From: Spongilla lacustris | Lineage: Eukaryota; Porifera; Demospongiae; Spongillida; Spongillidae | Assembly (NCBI GenBank): GCA_949361645.1 | Contig: OX442415.1 | Coordinates: 12,282,241-12,346,240 of the forward strand | DNA: 64,000 nucleotides | Direction of reading: 5' to 3' | Shown here: piece by piece, positions 1 to 12,689 of the stretch | Position numbering within the stretch: position 1 is the stretch's first letter | Layout of the letters: every line of letters starts with the position of its first letter | The notes under the pieces: generated by a model | The model's input: only the letters and a program-made list of their open reading frames with translations | What the model was told of the DNA's origin: nothing | Database searches by the model: none | Position numbers and translations under genes: made by a program

Positions 1-811
1 GAATTAAGGATGAAAATAGATTAAAGGTTAAGGAGTTGAACATAAATGATGTTATGTTAAATTCTATTATAGATATACCCTCTATCCTTAGTATACAGCC
101 TATTACAGCGTACCATCATCATGCTCACCTTTTCTGAATAATATCATGATGGCAAGCCTCTTAATAAATACTGTATCGGTGGCGTACGCAGGATTTTGCG
201 AAGGGGAGTTACATGTAGGAAGGGATCTAGGGGGAGGGTGCGGGAGGGGGTGTGCCCCCCGCCCACGCGAAGCGCGGAAGCCCAGCGGTGCAGTACTATT
301 TGAAGACATTATTTCATTGAGAAATCAATTAACATTCAAGACAGTACATTTAGCTGAATAATAAGCTTGCATCTGTTCTTCTAGGATTTTTCCCCCACAA
401 TGTCTAAATCTTGCTGTAGTAGTATTTCTTGCCTGAAATGTTGAAAAAGGTGCGCGGAAGATAAGATTACACTACACGAGCCTTTTTCGGTGGTTCTACA
501 CGTACCGCTTTACTGACATGCTTAATTATACGCACATACACTGATATACGCTGCATGCGTTAATTATAGTACAACTAAACGCAAAATTACTCGATCCACT
601 ATGCCTGTACGTACTGAGTTACGCTCTTTTGGAAAAGAAGGAACTTCTGCAGCTTAGTCTTCTCATCGTACGCGGAGAGCAGACTGTCACTTGCGCACGC
701 GGCTAATTGCCCGTTTACCTGGATGGTCCTACGTACGTATGATGACTCCGTGGGCGCGGTTTGCCCCACCCATATTCTGGGTGAAAAGGGAGGTTCGTCC
801 GAACCCCCTCG

Positions 812-845
<34 letters not shown>

Positions 846-1254
846 CCTCCCCCCTGTGCATCCACCAAAAATCTAAGAATAATTTCTGGGCCAACAAAAA
901 CCCTGGTATACTTAAGCTGAAAAATGCTTGTACACTGTCCATATATTTATTTTTGCTCATCTGGTTGAAAAATGCTTGCATACTGCATGACTCAAGTCGG
1001 CCAAAAATTCTCACACTCACAAATGTATAGCAAGCATTTTTCAACCTGATGAACAATACATTAAATATTATTTATGCATGTGTTGTGGCATGTGTGCTGG
1101 TAGCAGTACAATGTATATGTGTGCTGGTCATTACCTACACCTGCTATTATTTCATTACCCCCCATGTGTTGTGTTTAAGTAGTAGGGGAGGGATGTTTTG
1201 TGTATATATTATGTAGGGAATACATGTACATTTGTGAATGTACTTTGGCACAAG
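1..1254. other. Gene-free flank with poly-C tract
   Basis: I find no convincing gene here. Translations in this stretch are short, end at random and contain homopolymer-encoded Gly/Pro runs. The main visible structure is a nearly pure C tract at about 818-844, followed by AT-rich sequence. Two similar phrases around 925 and 965, each with 'aaaaatgcttg', suggest a small local repeat. Confidence 0.6.
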
Positions 1255-1525
1255 ATATAAACATTCTCTCTGAGAAAATTGGTGGTATATAGGATTTGAA
1301 GGCAATAGGGGTGTAAAAAGGAAGGGAACAAGGGATCAATGATGATATGAATTTTTTTAACAGTCCTATATTTAGCAACGAAAAATGTACGTACTTCAAA
1401 AGTGCTAAATGTAGGACTGTTAAAAAAATTCATATCATCATTGATCCCTTGTTCCCTTCCTTTTTACACCACTACTATTGCCTTCAAATCCTATATACCA
1501 CCAACTTTCTCAGAGAGAATGTTTT
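1255..1525. mobile_element. Foldback (hairpin) element with ~120-bp arms
   Basis: Two arms of about 120 bp (roughly 1255-1376 and 1404-1525) are near-perfect reverse complements around a loop of about 28 bp. Each arm carries the same phrases, such as 'caatgatgatatgaattttt', read on opposite strands. There is no coding capacity beyond frames created by the arms. This is the structure of a palindromic MITE or foldback transposon. A diverged single arm of the same family lies near 23770-23850. I did not identify a target-site duplication. Confidence 0.8.
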
Positions 1526-1529
1526 AAAT

Positions 1530-2930
1530 ATCTTGTTCCCTTCATTTTTTTTTTACATTGGGTTGCCTTAATATAACCAGGTATGACACTTATGTGGTAG
1601 AGTGAAAAGGATCAGTCATTTATACCAGCTGTGCAGAAGTACCCACCAAAATGCTATGCATACCCATGTCCAGCTGTAGCAATTACGTGTGTTTCGCACA
1701 TGTGCATTTATGAGAGGACCACTCGCTACGTTTCTAAATTAGTTTTTCAGTTGGTTTGGCGGATTTATCAAAAAAGCCTATTGACACGAACAAGTCAAAA
1801 TAAAGCGCATTTAGTCTCGGCCTTCTCTTCTTTATGTAAATACAACAAAGATGAAACTTATACTCTTTTAGTCCTCGAAAGACGCCTGACAACTCACAGC
1901 GAGCGTACGTTGTACGGATAAAGAAGGATACGCCACTGTCCTGTGCCATGCGGTAATGAGGGTTTGGCTGCCTGTCTCCATGTCGGGATTGGGGACGAGA
2001 CCTAATGTCCAACTTTTCAATGGAATGAAACAGCCGTGATCGAGGGATAAAGACGTAACTCTCAGGCGATAGTGAAGGTATATATATAGGGTTAGGGTTA
2101 GCTCGCGGCCCATTATACTGACATGTACATGTATACCACTTCCATATATGCTTTGCAATATTATGAATTCTGAAATCACAACGCCGATGCTTGCAAATGC
2201 ATGGTCCACAGGGGGAAAAAAAAAAAAAGCGTCGAATCATTGCGTGATTGAACAGAAAATCACACGATCAATGGAAGCGTGGGTTTTTTGTGTGATTTTC
2301 TGTTCAACCACGCAATGATATATCTAAATGATTTCTTCCTCTGTGGTTCCCATGCAGACCGGTTTAAATGGCGCGATTACCCGACCATATACCATGCAGG
2401 CAGCGCATTTTGTTTCATGTCCAGAAATTGTGGACATCGATGCATAACTCGGCGTACGATTGTGATAAAAAAAAATCTAATTGCACTATTAAACTCACTA
2501 GGTACTTTAGAGATTTATCACGTTATTAAAACTGCTAATTAATTTATTAAAATATATTATTGTTATTGTCTTTTAATAAATGCATTGTATGTCTGCATGG
2601 CAGGGAAGTTAGGAATAGGCATCGCTGTTACATAAAATCCTCCCAAACTACAGCTATCGTCGATTTTAGTGATCTAAGCATACGCATGCGCAACTCAAAA
2701 CATTTAGTTGTACTCGTGCCCCTGCCATTGGATGCATTCTAGAGGTCTCGTGATCTGTTATTTAACCATTTTGATCCATTGTATAGTAGTTGGGCGTAGC
2801 CTTTTGGCGGAGGGTCGGGTATCAAGCCTAGGCCTATACCAAGATTTGTACCCATCTGATAGTATTGTGGATATACAATGCAATAGCTCTACACTCGCTA
2901 TCAATCTAATTCTTGGTATACGCTAGTCTC
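1530..2930. other. Gene-free stretch, one short hairpin
   Basis: No gene is supported. The longest reading frame (1734-2240, minus) has no recognisable domain and low-complexity ends. A short inverted repeat is listed separately at 2236-2319. Two telomere-like 'gggtta' units near 2088-2100 are too few to call. Confidence 0.5.
2236..2319. repeat. Short hairpin, 30-bp arms
   Basis: Arms at 2236-2265 and 2290-2319 are reverse complements with one mismatch in 30, separated by 24 bp. The element is probably a miniature inverted-repeat remnant. I see no gene beside it whose terminator it could be. Confidence 0.75.
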
Positions 2931-3357
2931 GCTAGCCAGACGTACAACATCGAACTTCAACTGGATAGCGAAGGTCGAGCTAATAGAACCGCTGCTGTGG
3001 AGTAGCTACTACATAATATGATATATAGGTGTGACTACGAGACTCGCTCGTTAAGATGCATGGGCGATTCCGTCCCTATATTATTATAATTATAATTATA
3101 TGACATGTATTGCATATATATATCTATCTGCATGTGCATCGCGCGCGCTCTGACGTTGACCACGATGACGTCGACTGGCTTCTTTTTTGATAATACTAGA
3201 AGTTCTCGTGGAGGTGTGTTAAGGATATTGCCTTCCACTGACTAGCTAAAGAATTAACATTCGCATGGCGGCGGATATTCACAGCTGGACTCTCCACTGT
3301 GTCCTGGCCCTATTATACTGTATATCGTCGATTAATGACTGTATATGGATCAATGGA

Positions 3358-3810
3358 CCCTTTGCATGAAAGATCGGAAGTACGATAAACGTCACGTCTG
3401 GAGTAAAAGCCACAGCGGTTGCCTAGAGACATTGTGTCACGTTCGCGGACCTTTGCGTAATAAAATGGCAACGCTCGTAGTCATTCCTTCCCGCTCGAAC
3501 GGTGATCCTTCGGCCGATCCAGTTCCTGATCAAACTCTGCTGCCAACAGTAAGCTTGACCGAGTCTGACATACCCGGAGCCTTTTTAAATGGATGGCTTT
3601 AAAAAGGCTCTGGGTATTTCAAACTTACTGTTGGCAGCATAGTTTGATCAGGAACTGGATCGGCCGAAGGATCAATGTCTGAGCAGACTCCGAGCGTTGC
3701 CATTTTATTACGCAAAGGTCCGCAGACGTGACACAATGTCTCTAGGCAACCGCTGTGGTTTTTACTCCAGACGTGACGTTTATCGTACTTCCGATCTTTC
3801 ATGCAAAGGG
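3358..3810. mobile_element. Foldback element inserted in the duplication
   Basis: Two long arms (about 3358-3588 and 3597-3810) are reverse complements with modest divergence, ending in 'ccctttgcat' and 'atgcaaaggg', around a loop of about 8 bp. Because the arms mirror each other, both strands give a related translation with the phrase CMKDRKYDKRHVWSK. I cannot assign it to a protein family. The paralogous site near 13095-13110 lacks the whole element, which supports insertion rather than an ancestral palindrome. Confidence 0.85.
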
Positions 3811-4084
3811 TGCAAGGTCGCTCGCGCTCACTCCATAGCAGTCTCGTTCCCAGACCCAATATCTGCTACGAGGTTAAGTTCTGTACTCATTTCTATCCAG
3901 CTCCGCCGGAATTTTGGCTAGGGTATACAAGAAGGATGAACAGCCATAAACGTATTCGGCAGTTGGCCTGAGATGTGTGTGTTTGTTATGCCGTGTGTTT
4001 GTTATGCCGTGTGTTCTAATTTTTTATGATTGAGCGGCTGAAGGAAATGCACATGCACCCACACCCAAATGCAAATACCATGCA

Positions 4085-4117
4085 CGCAAATACACACACA
4101 CACACATATACATGCAA

Positions 4118-4184
<67 letters not shown>

Positions 4185-4385
4185 GTGCATGCAAATACAC
4201 ACACACACATACATACACACACATGTACATGCAAATAAACACACACATACATGTACATGCAAATACACACACACATACGCACACATGTACATGCAAATAC
4301 ACACACACACATACACACACACACATACATACACACACACATACACACTCACACACACACACATACACACTCACACATACACACT
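4085..4385. repeat. CA microsatellite with interspersed ATGCAAATA
   Basis: Long CA runs are broken by repeated 'catgcaaatacacac' phrases. Long open frames of Thr-His or Cys-Val dipeptides on both strands are artefacts of the repeat and are not genes. Confidence 0.95.
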
Positions 4386-5374
4386 TGACACAGGACTTGC
4401 ATGGGCATGCAGTTGAAGAAAAGATCACATACATGCACCTGTCTATCTACTTTACTCCTACAAATACTAAAGCAATGGCACAAAAAAGGATGCCATGATG
4501 CAGCTCTGATCTGTCATCAATGAACAGATCAATGGCCGATGGCATGAAGCCTAGTGATCATGACTCATACACAATGGCAAGGATGCTGGATAGAAACTAC
4601 AAGTATGTACTAGTCCTGAGGGCCATGCATGTGAAACTTTACATAACAGCCATAACTAATGACCACATGCCACCACCCTAATTAAATAGGTGACCACAAA
4701 GATTTTTGGGTCAGCTACATTCTCTGTTAGTACATGTAATACCTTCTGAACTTTCCACATTTATCACACACATACACAACCAATACATAACCAAATAAAT
4801 ATAAATGCCACACCACAACTGTTACATTACCTATTACATACATCTGCAGAGCCATGTACATATAGCTAGACCACATAAAGCCTTCCATTTGAGTTGTTGC
4901 TGAAGTTTTTCACCAGGTGCATGTTGGAAGGGTGGCTGGCGCAGTCCATGAGATGCAAAACTTTGTGTCCAGTCCCTGGTCCATACCAGATGGTCATGTA
5001 GGTAAGCCTCCTCTCCTGGCAGACAACTGGTGTCTGTGCTATGTGTACAAACAAACCAAGGAGTTTTTCTAACCAAACTAATAAAGGTGGACACCACAGG
5101 ATGTGACAATTGTAGCCACTTTAAACAATTATTCTTTGGTCCTACATCTACATGCATGTAACACGTAGATCTATCTCCTTCTAACTGTACCCTACATCAG
5201 AAACCTTTAAACTTAATTTGATTCATATCCCAGTGGCTGCCTCTGGGATGTGCTATCAAATTCCTCATCTCTAGGGAGAAGGGCCTACATGTATTATCTT
5301 TTCCCAACTGTTCCACAAGGATATCTCCCATCCACCTTCACAAGGCACTCTCTCCTCTACCTCCACAAGGCTAT

Positions 5375-5577
5375 CTCACAAGGCTACCTCCCTCCACCTT
5401 CACAAAACTACCTCCCTCCACCTTCACAAGGCTACCTCCCTCCACCTTCACAAAACTACCTCCCTCCACCTTCACAAAACTACCTCCCTCCACCTTCACA
5501 AAACTACCTCCCTCCACCTTCACAAAACTACCTCCCTCCACCTTCACAAAACTACCTCCCTCCACCTTCACAAGGCT
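5375..5577. repeat. 24-bp minisatellite, about 8 copies
   Basis: The unit contains 'ctacctccctccaccttcac' followed by 'aaaa' or 'aagg'. Its length is a multiple of three, so the plus strand reads as a PPSQNYLP-type repeat. There is no surrounding gene, so I do not call a protein. The paralogous copy near 14160-14185 has only about one unit, so the array expanded after the duplication. Confidence 0.9.
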
Positions 5578-5619
5578 GTCACCCTTTCCACCTTCCCCAT
5601 GTGGATATAGTAAAAAAGT

Positions 5620-6619
<1,000 letters not shown>

Positions 6620-6940
6620 GCAATAAAATTGTATACGTTCCGTGCGGAATAGAATGTGTAATTCATGTTCACCAGCACAAGTCCGGGTGGCAAAAAAGAA
6701 TGGAAAGAGATGCAAGAGTAGATAACAGCGACCCTAGCAAAAGACTTGAAATGTTTAGGCTTCATCACGAACACCTTCACCGACATAGCTATAGGAACGA
6801 CGATCGTGACCTACATAACGAATAAAATGATAGTTTGTTATCAGGTTCAATCAATAGTAATTAGTTATGGGCTGATTGGCTACACTGATGTACATGAAAT
6901 TCAATGGAAGTAAGTAATTTAAACCATAGATAATAGAATA

Positions 6941-9080
6941 AAGGGATTGGAAACGGTAAAGATTACGGGATTCATCCGCATTTCGTAATTCTGTACATTT
7001 GTGTTCCTAAGGCAGCGTTGTCTGCTATATACGATCCTTTGAAGCGCTATTTTGATGACGAGATGGAGTTAGACACTCATAGAATGAAGCTGTCTAAAAA
7101 AGCAGCCAAAGTCGTACATGTACTTGACCTAGTCTCGTTCCCAGACTCACTTACGTAAGCATTACCGCATAATGTGTAATGCTACGAAAGAGAGTCTAGG
7201 AAGGAAGTTCAGCTTTTTCGTTCTGCGCGCACGAAATCGTGCGCGTCCAATCAAATTGCAGGTACGTCGTGACGTATACTAATTGCCTATAATTGCATTC
7301 ACATTGGTTGAGAACAATCATATGCTATGTATGTCCCTTTTGCATTGGGCGTTCTACATACTTCGCAATCGTAAATAGCTATTGCAGTCGAAGGACCAGG
7401 TACGTATTGTGCGCTTAAATTTACTAGATTTTCATTTTATCTCATTGTTAGCTGCTTTTGCTACAGGCGACTATATAACAGGAGATAGCAATGAATCAAC
7501 GCAGGCAGGAGCCTATAACGCTTAACATATAAATGTTAAGCACGTTAATTTCGTGCTGCTGCATGCATGCTACAAGATGACCTGCAGCAAGCTGCAAGAG
7601 GTCAGATAGATAATGTGATAAAAGCGGTCATACGCCAGTCATAATCAGACAAGGTAGTCTGCGGCCAGCTGTCCTCATTTTCTTGGAACAATGGAAGGTA
7701 CATATGTTTAATGTCAAGCTTTTAAACACGTCTTGACTGACTGAAAAAAATTCCCAGCATATACTGTATATCCTTCACTGAATAAGAGCTCAGAGGCTTT
7801 ATGTATCTGCATTTACATCGGTGGCTTGGCACACAAAGATATTGTATGTGCTGATGCTTCACAGGAAGAAATATTGTATTCCCAGAGCGTTTATCCTGGA
7901 TTTTGTTAGACAACCTAGGTTGATTCCAGGTTCCGATAGGCTATTAACAAAATTCACTGTTCATGCAATGGTTGATTTAGTCGTTATCAACCTGGGATCA
8001 TCGAACAAAACCCAGACTGGGAATACGATTTTTTTTTTTCCTGTGTTTGCTAGCAAGAAGCCTTCGGTTATTCAAAACAGAGTTAATAAAAACTTTGCTT
8101 CTACTCATTCCGCGATCAAAAGCGGAAGAAAGCGAGTGAAACGTCACGCACAAGATGTATATTCCGTAACTTCAAAGCATTCCTAAACGATAATTGAGCT
8201 ATTGATGACGTAGAGAATAAGTTGTTGTGTCACGATTATTATGTAATATGCAATATTCCGCGGAACGAAAAAGTTGAACTTCCTTCCCAGACGTAGCATT
8301 ACACATTATGCGGTAATGCTTACGTAAGTGAGTCTGGGAACGAGACTATACTTGACCCAAGTGCCAATGACCACCATGATGGCTAGCTAGAACAAGCGCG
8401 CACGAAAGCTTTGCCGAGAAAGTAGATACAAGCTTTATGCTATTTACACTTCCTTTGAAGGCCTCCAGTTTTTTACGATTCCCCATTGATTTTGTTGTTG
8501 TTGGGATTTTCTCTTCCTATTCTTGCGCGATCAACCCAATGAAGCTTGCTAGCCATTTGCTACTGTAACACATACACAACATACAAGAGATATTGATCAC
8601 GCCACTCTATATATATATGTCTGATTCAATATATGTACTCAAATACTCTAGAATCCAAACCACTTTTCTGGGAAAATTACACAAAAGGTACGCTTTTTGG
8701 ACATCATAAGCTAGCGGACAAATTCCCGATCTACGACGTCAAACCCCTTCATAGAGACTCCTAAACATTACAACGCCACACTACCTACTACGTACTCTAT
8801 ATGTGAACTCATAAAATGGATTTACAATGTTGCTAGTGTCCAGGAAAACCACACAACCACTGCCCGATCAGGTTGCAGCTACGATCGCAGCTGAGACGTC
8901 TGTAAAAGAATAGCTAGCTATATGCTTTTTGGGTGTCAAAAAGGTTGCTCTCATACAGTAAAAAGTTAAACGACACTAAAGAAGCTCTTTAAGGAAGGAT
9001 GCTCAATAGCTCACACGCCCACTACTGTAACGGAACCAGACGTCACGTCACGTAAATGTATATACCGTTTCCAATCCCTT
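6941..9080. mobile_element. Outer inverted-repeat element, host of a nested insertion
   Basis: 'aagggattggaaacggta' at 6941-6958 recurs inverted at about 9063-9080 ('taccgtttccaatccctt'). These 18-bp termini bracket a 2.1-kb interval with no recognisable transposase. Removing the nested element at 7130-8348 leaves about 0.9 kb. No clear target-site duplication was found, so the class is open. Confidence 0.6.
7130..8348. mobile_element. Non-autonomous Mutator-like (MULE-type) element
   Basis: Terminal inverted repeats of about 90-95 bp start 'TAGTCTCGTTCCCAGACTC' on the left and end with its complement on the right. A perfect 9-bp direct repeat, tacttgacc, flanks the element (7121-7129 and 8349-8357), which marks transposition. 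Long TIRs with 9-bp target duplications are typical of Mutator-like elements. The 1219-bp element encodes no recognisable transposase. Short open frames inside (around 7722-7913 and 7821-8186) show no known domain. A related terminus sequence occurs at 3841-3856 and near 13132. Confidence 0.8.
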
Positions 9081-9784
9081 ATTAATGTTTAAACATGCAT
9101 GGCCAATGAAAATCGTAATTGATCAGTGTAATAATTTGTCTCCATATATTTTTGTTGAAACAGGTGATTGTGAGGAAAGTGATTTCTCAGGGGAAATTTA
9201 AATGTATATTTCATATTTGGTTAGCATTATTGGAGGGAGACACGAAGGACTGCTCATGAAGACTTGACTACTGATGAACCTTACCTCATTTTTAATAGTT
9301 CTGAACCATTGTCTCATCAGTATTTGTACACCTGGGCCGGCGTTAACGCTAGGCAGACTAGGCAAATGCCTAGGGCCGCCGCCAAACTGCAGCTACTTAA
9401 TTATTCATATGCTAATTAACACCCATAAAAATGGACCACCACTCCACCGTATGTTAGGTGCGCATTTTATTGACAGCTTCCACTACAGTTGCTAAGTTGC
9501 ACAAGATGCAGAACGGAGCTTTTCAAGTTTATAAGGACTTTTCTGCATCCATCAATAAATAATAATTAATTACGGAAGATACTCAAATAGGCTAGCTTTT
9601 ATTGAACATGAAATTGCAGCATCCTTGGACTGGTGGCTGGGTATACCACCGCCAAGAATACAGGAACGTCTGCAGGAAAATAATGTTACATAATCATACC
9701 GGTGTATGAGAATATATAATGTCCCCGGCCCTGGAAAAAGTGTCCCCCGGACAATATACCCTGCGATATATTGTCCTCCCCCCC

Positions 9785-9820
<36 letters not shown>

Positions 9821-10719
9821 TAGAGCACAACAAGGGGGTGCATGAAGGTGGGGTGCCAAAATGGGAGAAGGGTGGGAGGTGGTCAATATAGCATGCATGC
9901 ATGCATGGTTGTATACTCTTGCATGGTTGTTATCTCCAAAGACCAAAAGCGATCATTCAGAAGAAAAGCGAAGCAGATCCTGTTTTATATCAACTGCTGG
10001 GAAGATATATATGATTGATGATATACGTCTGTTTGAAATCTTGTGATACCTGCCAGCGAGTTAATGGCACCAAATTTCACTTTCAAACATTGAATAATTG
10101 ATGCTGATCTCTGTTCTCTGTTTGAAGTTTGAACTACCCCGGCCAGTCATATTATTGATGTTTACTGCTTATTGTATATAGGACCTTTGAAATTTTACAC
10201 CAATTTACACTTCCTCGTGAACATGGGCTTCAGTTTGCTCTTGACCATGAATAATACCTTTATTTGACTCAAAATTCTTTCATTTATGGCTTCAGTTTGC
10301 TCTAGGCGGCTGAGTACATTGTAGGCCTAATACCTTTGAAAAATTTCATTAATCTACTCTTCCTTGCTGCCAGAAGTCATTCTATCGGTTCCAAGGGCCG
10401 TACGTGTCTATGGCTTTATTGAACCGCATATGATCAGTATCTGTGATCGTTAAAAGCACTTTAGAGGCACCCAAAAGGATTGCGCGCATCTAAAGGGTGT
10501 GTCACGGTCTTTCAGGCCGGGGTCTGGCATGAAAGGCCAGCCAAAATGAACGGTCGGCCCGACAGGGCAGGTTGACCTAGCCTCGGCAATCCTGCGTTCA
10601 GGACAACAATTCTTTATCTTTGCATGTTATCATGCATAATAAGAAAACGTGCTCATATAGCTCTCTGGCATACCTCCTGCAAACGTTTTCTGTTGCCATG
10701 CACTTGCCACTGATTCTAA

Positions 10720-10750
<31 letters not shown>

Positions 10751-11580
10751 GCTCTTGGGAACTTTACCTCCAACCTTTATATATACCTCTATTCAATGAT
10801 GTTATTTGTATTAATTAAAAATAATAATAGTTCTATTATCCACCCTTCTAATTTATTTCAGTCACTTATTCGGTCTTCAATGTCTGTCCCTATATGAGCT
10901 AGCCACGTGCACCAGAAGGAATCTATAACACGAAAAGTTATATTTACGCGCTGTCGGTGCAGATGGCAGGTTAAGCATGCAAGACAGAGACTGCTTCATC
11001 ACACATGCACCGCGATTGCTGATGCGACGCATGAGTGCAGCAGAGAGATTGAACTTTTATTGCTCGAAATAGTCATTAAAATTAACACTGTATATATAAT
11101 ATTATTGTATAATTATAATAATATATATAATAATGCACATGCACATAATATTATATAATACTACCTATATTTACTCCCACAATAGGTCTGGAATTCGAAT
11201 CGAGACCGGCGTGTTCTGCGGCCAGGTGCATGTATGCATATATCTCAGTCTGCATGAAACGTTATATCAATTTGCTCTTCCTCATAAACATGTACGTGCA
11301 TGTATAGCCTCGGTTTGGTGCCTTCCTGCATGCCACGCAAAAAAAAGTCGCCACATTTGTAAACATTTGATTAAATACTGATAATCACATATAGATTACT
11401 TATCTCTTCCGCATAAACATGCATATTCGGTGCCGGTGAGTCGGAACTCCTTTCTTAATTGCAACATCATAATTCCTTAATTGTTTACTATAGATTATTT
11501 GGTGAATGCGGAAAAGCAATTAAATGTAGACATGCATGTACATGCATGCAGGAAGCAAAGTTCAATTAACCTTTGCTGCA
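9081..11580. other. Gene-free stretch with poly-C and poly-G tracts
   Basis: No gene is recognised. A long C tract lies at about 9779-9819 and a G tract of about 30 bp at about 10721-10749. 'gcatgcatgcatgcatgg' lies at 9890-9907. The segment around 10655-10780 resembles 20130-20240 ('agctctctggcatac', 'ttttctgttgccat'), so it is part of a dispersed repeat. Confidence 0.5.
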
Positions 11581-11586
11581 TATAAA
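11581..11586 (+). promoter_or_regulatory. TATA box of the 310-aa secreted-protein gene
   Basis: TATAAA lies 69 bp upstream of the ATG at 11650, a plausible core promoter position for a short 5' UTR. This is inference from position and motif only. Confidence 0.45.
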
Positions 11587-11649
11587 TCACCCTTAACTCA
11601 CAGCATGAATTCATCCCAGGGCTAAAATATACATTGTAAATTCGACGAC

Positions 11650-12582
11650 ATGAAAGCGATATTCTTCTTAGCTGCCAGCTGCCTTCTGCATGTAACGCTA
11701 GCAGTTCCTAATCACCGAATGAAGGCTCAGAAACACCACAAATCTTCAACTGAGGAGGGCAAACTAATGAACGCTGATATTAGAAAAGCATTCGAAACTA
11801 CAAGCGATGTTGGATACGATATGTCTGTCGCAAAGGAATCGGAGAATGTGGGCATTTTTGCTGGTGCTCCACCTTCACCACTCAATGTACCAGGCATCTG
11901 GAAGAAAGTAGGCTACCTGGATATGTCCGATCCGACCCAGAGTTGCCCGGCATCTTGGATGAAGTTTCCCACACCGCGAGCGACGTGCGGAAAGAAAACT
12001 GACGGAACCACGTGCGATTCCGTGGCGATTGGAACTGCAGGATCTACCTATTCTACTGTTTGCGGAAGGTTTCGCGCCTATCAAGTAGGATCAACCGATG
12101 CGTTTGGACGTTGTGGTCTCTCTGCCTCTAACCCAAGCGTAGGTAACTACGTATCACCGAATACCATCGAAGACCCGTACGTAGATGGCATCAGCATCAC
12201 CTATGGACCGCCCGGGCAAAGGCAGCACGTATTCACTTATGCCGCTGGCGTGTACGAAAACTCTGCCGTGATAGCTCCTTGTAACTGCCCCTGTGCTCAA
12301 GGGAAAGCGCCCCCATCATTCGTCGGTTCTGACTACTACTGTGAGTCTGGCGTCCCTACAGTTCCCTACGATGTTACTAAATTATACTCTGCCGATATCC
12401 TTTGGGATGGACAGGACTGCGCTCCTCTAGAAGCAACGTGCTGCACATCACCGAACCTTGCCTGGTTCTGTAAGACGTTCCCTACACCCATTTCTGGTAA
12501 TCTGGAAATTCGAATTTGCACGGATGAAGGACTCAATAATGAAAACGTCGCTTTGGACTTTTACGAACTGTATATCAAGTGA
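11650..12582 (+). CDS. Secreted cysteine-rich protein, 310 aa, function unknown
   Basis: An uninterrupted single-exon frame runs from ATG to TGA. Residues 1-18 (MKAIFFLAASCLLHVTLA) form a clear signal peptide, so the product is probably secreted or lumenal. A variable linker follows to about residue 75. A cysteine-rich domain then fills the rest, with about 14 cysteines and notable motifs CNCPCAQG, PPSFVGSDYYCESG, LWDGQDC, CCTSP, WFCKTFPTP and IRICTDE. Repeated C-x-C patterns and paired cysteines suggest a disulfide-bonded extracellular fold. From memory, similar proteins occur in several copies in sponge and cnidarian gene sets, without an assigned function. It is not a lectin or enzyme that I can name. 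A TATA box lies 69 bp upstream, and duplication 1, copy 2, begins about 100 bp downstream. No frameshifts are present. Confidence 0.85.
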   Translation: MKAIFFLAASCLLHVTLAVPNHRMKAQKHHKSSTEEGKLMNADIRKAFETTSDVGYDMSVAKESENVGIFAGAPPSPLNVPGIWKKVGYLDMSDPTQSCPASWMKFPTPRATCGKKTDGTTCDSVAIGTAGSTYSTVCGRFRAYQVGSTDAFGRCGLSASNPSVGNYVSPNTIEDPYVDGISITYGPPGQRQHVFTYAAGVYENSAVIAPCNCPCAQGKAPPSFVGSDYYCESGVPTVPYDVTKLYSADILWDGQDCAPLEATCCTSPNLAWFCKTFPTPISGNLEIRICTDEGLNNENVALDFYELYIK

Positions 12583-12689
12583 AGCTGCTGGCCACTCTGC
12601 AATGACAAGCTTAAAGACATATGCATGCGCTAAATGTAGTGTAGCCATATACTCAGTTATACCGTAGATATTAGAGTATAGAGAAAATA

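Larger units (their letters stand above)
2940..5400. repeat. Segmental duplication 1, copy 1
   Basis: This stretch matches 12690-14185 in the same order and orientation. Shared phrases include 'agaagttctcgtggaggtgt', 'cgccggaat', the block with 'tcctggcagacaactggt', and 'cacaaggatatctcccatcc'. Copy 1 additionally contains a 450-bp foldback insertion (3358-3810), a long CA tract and an expanded 24-bp minisatellite. No gene is recognised. A minus-strand frame near 4866-5054 is kept in both copies, but that may only reflect recent duplication. Confidence 0.75.

Noticed and set aside
2085..2101. Telomere-like 'gggttagggtta'
   Set aside because: Only two units, easily chance.
1734..2240. 168-codon minus-strand frame
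   Set aside because: No domain, odd composition and no splice or promoter support.
4002..4498. Thr-His and Cys-Val dipeptide frames in CA/GT tracts (also 6154-6825, 14092-14462, 21419-21848)
   Set aside because: These are microsatellite artefacts on both strands.
4834..5157. Minus-strand frame shared with 13619-13861 (VCQERRLTYMT...VLHLMDCASHPSN)
   Set aside because: Conservation is explained by the duplication. There is no family match and no splice context, and indels change the frame.
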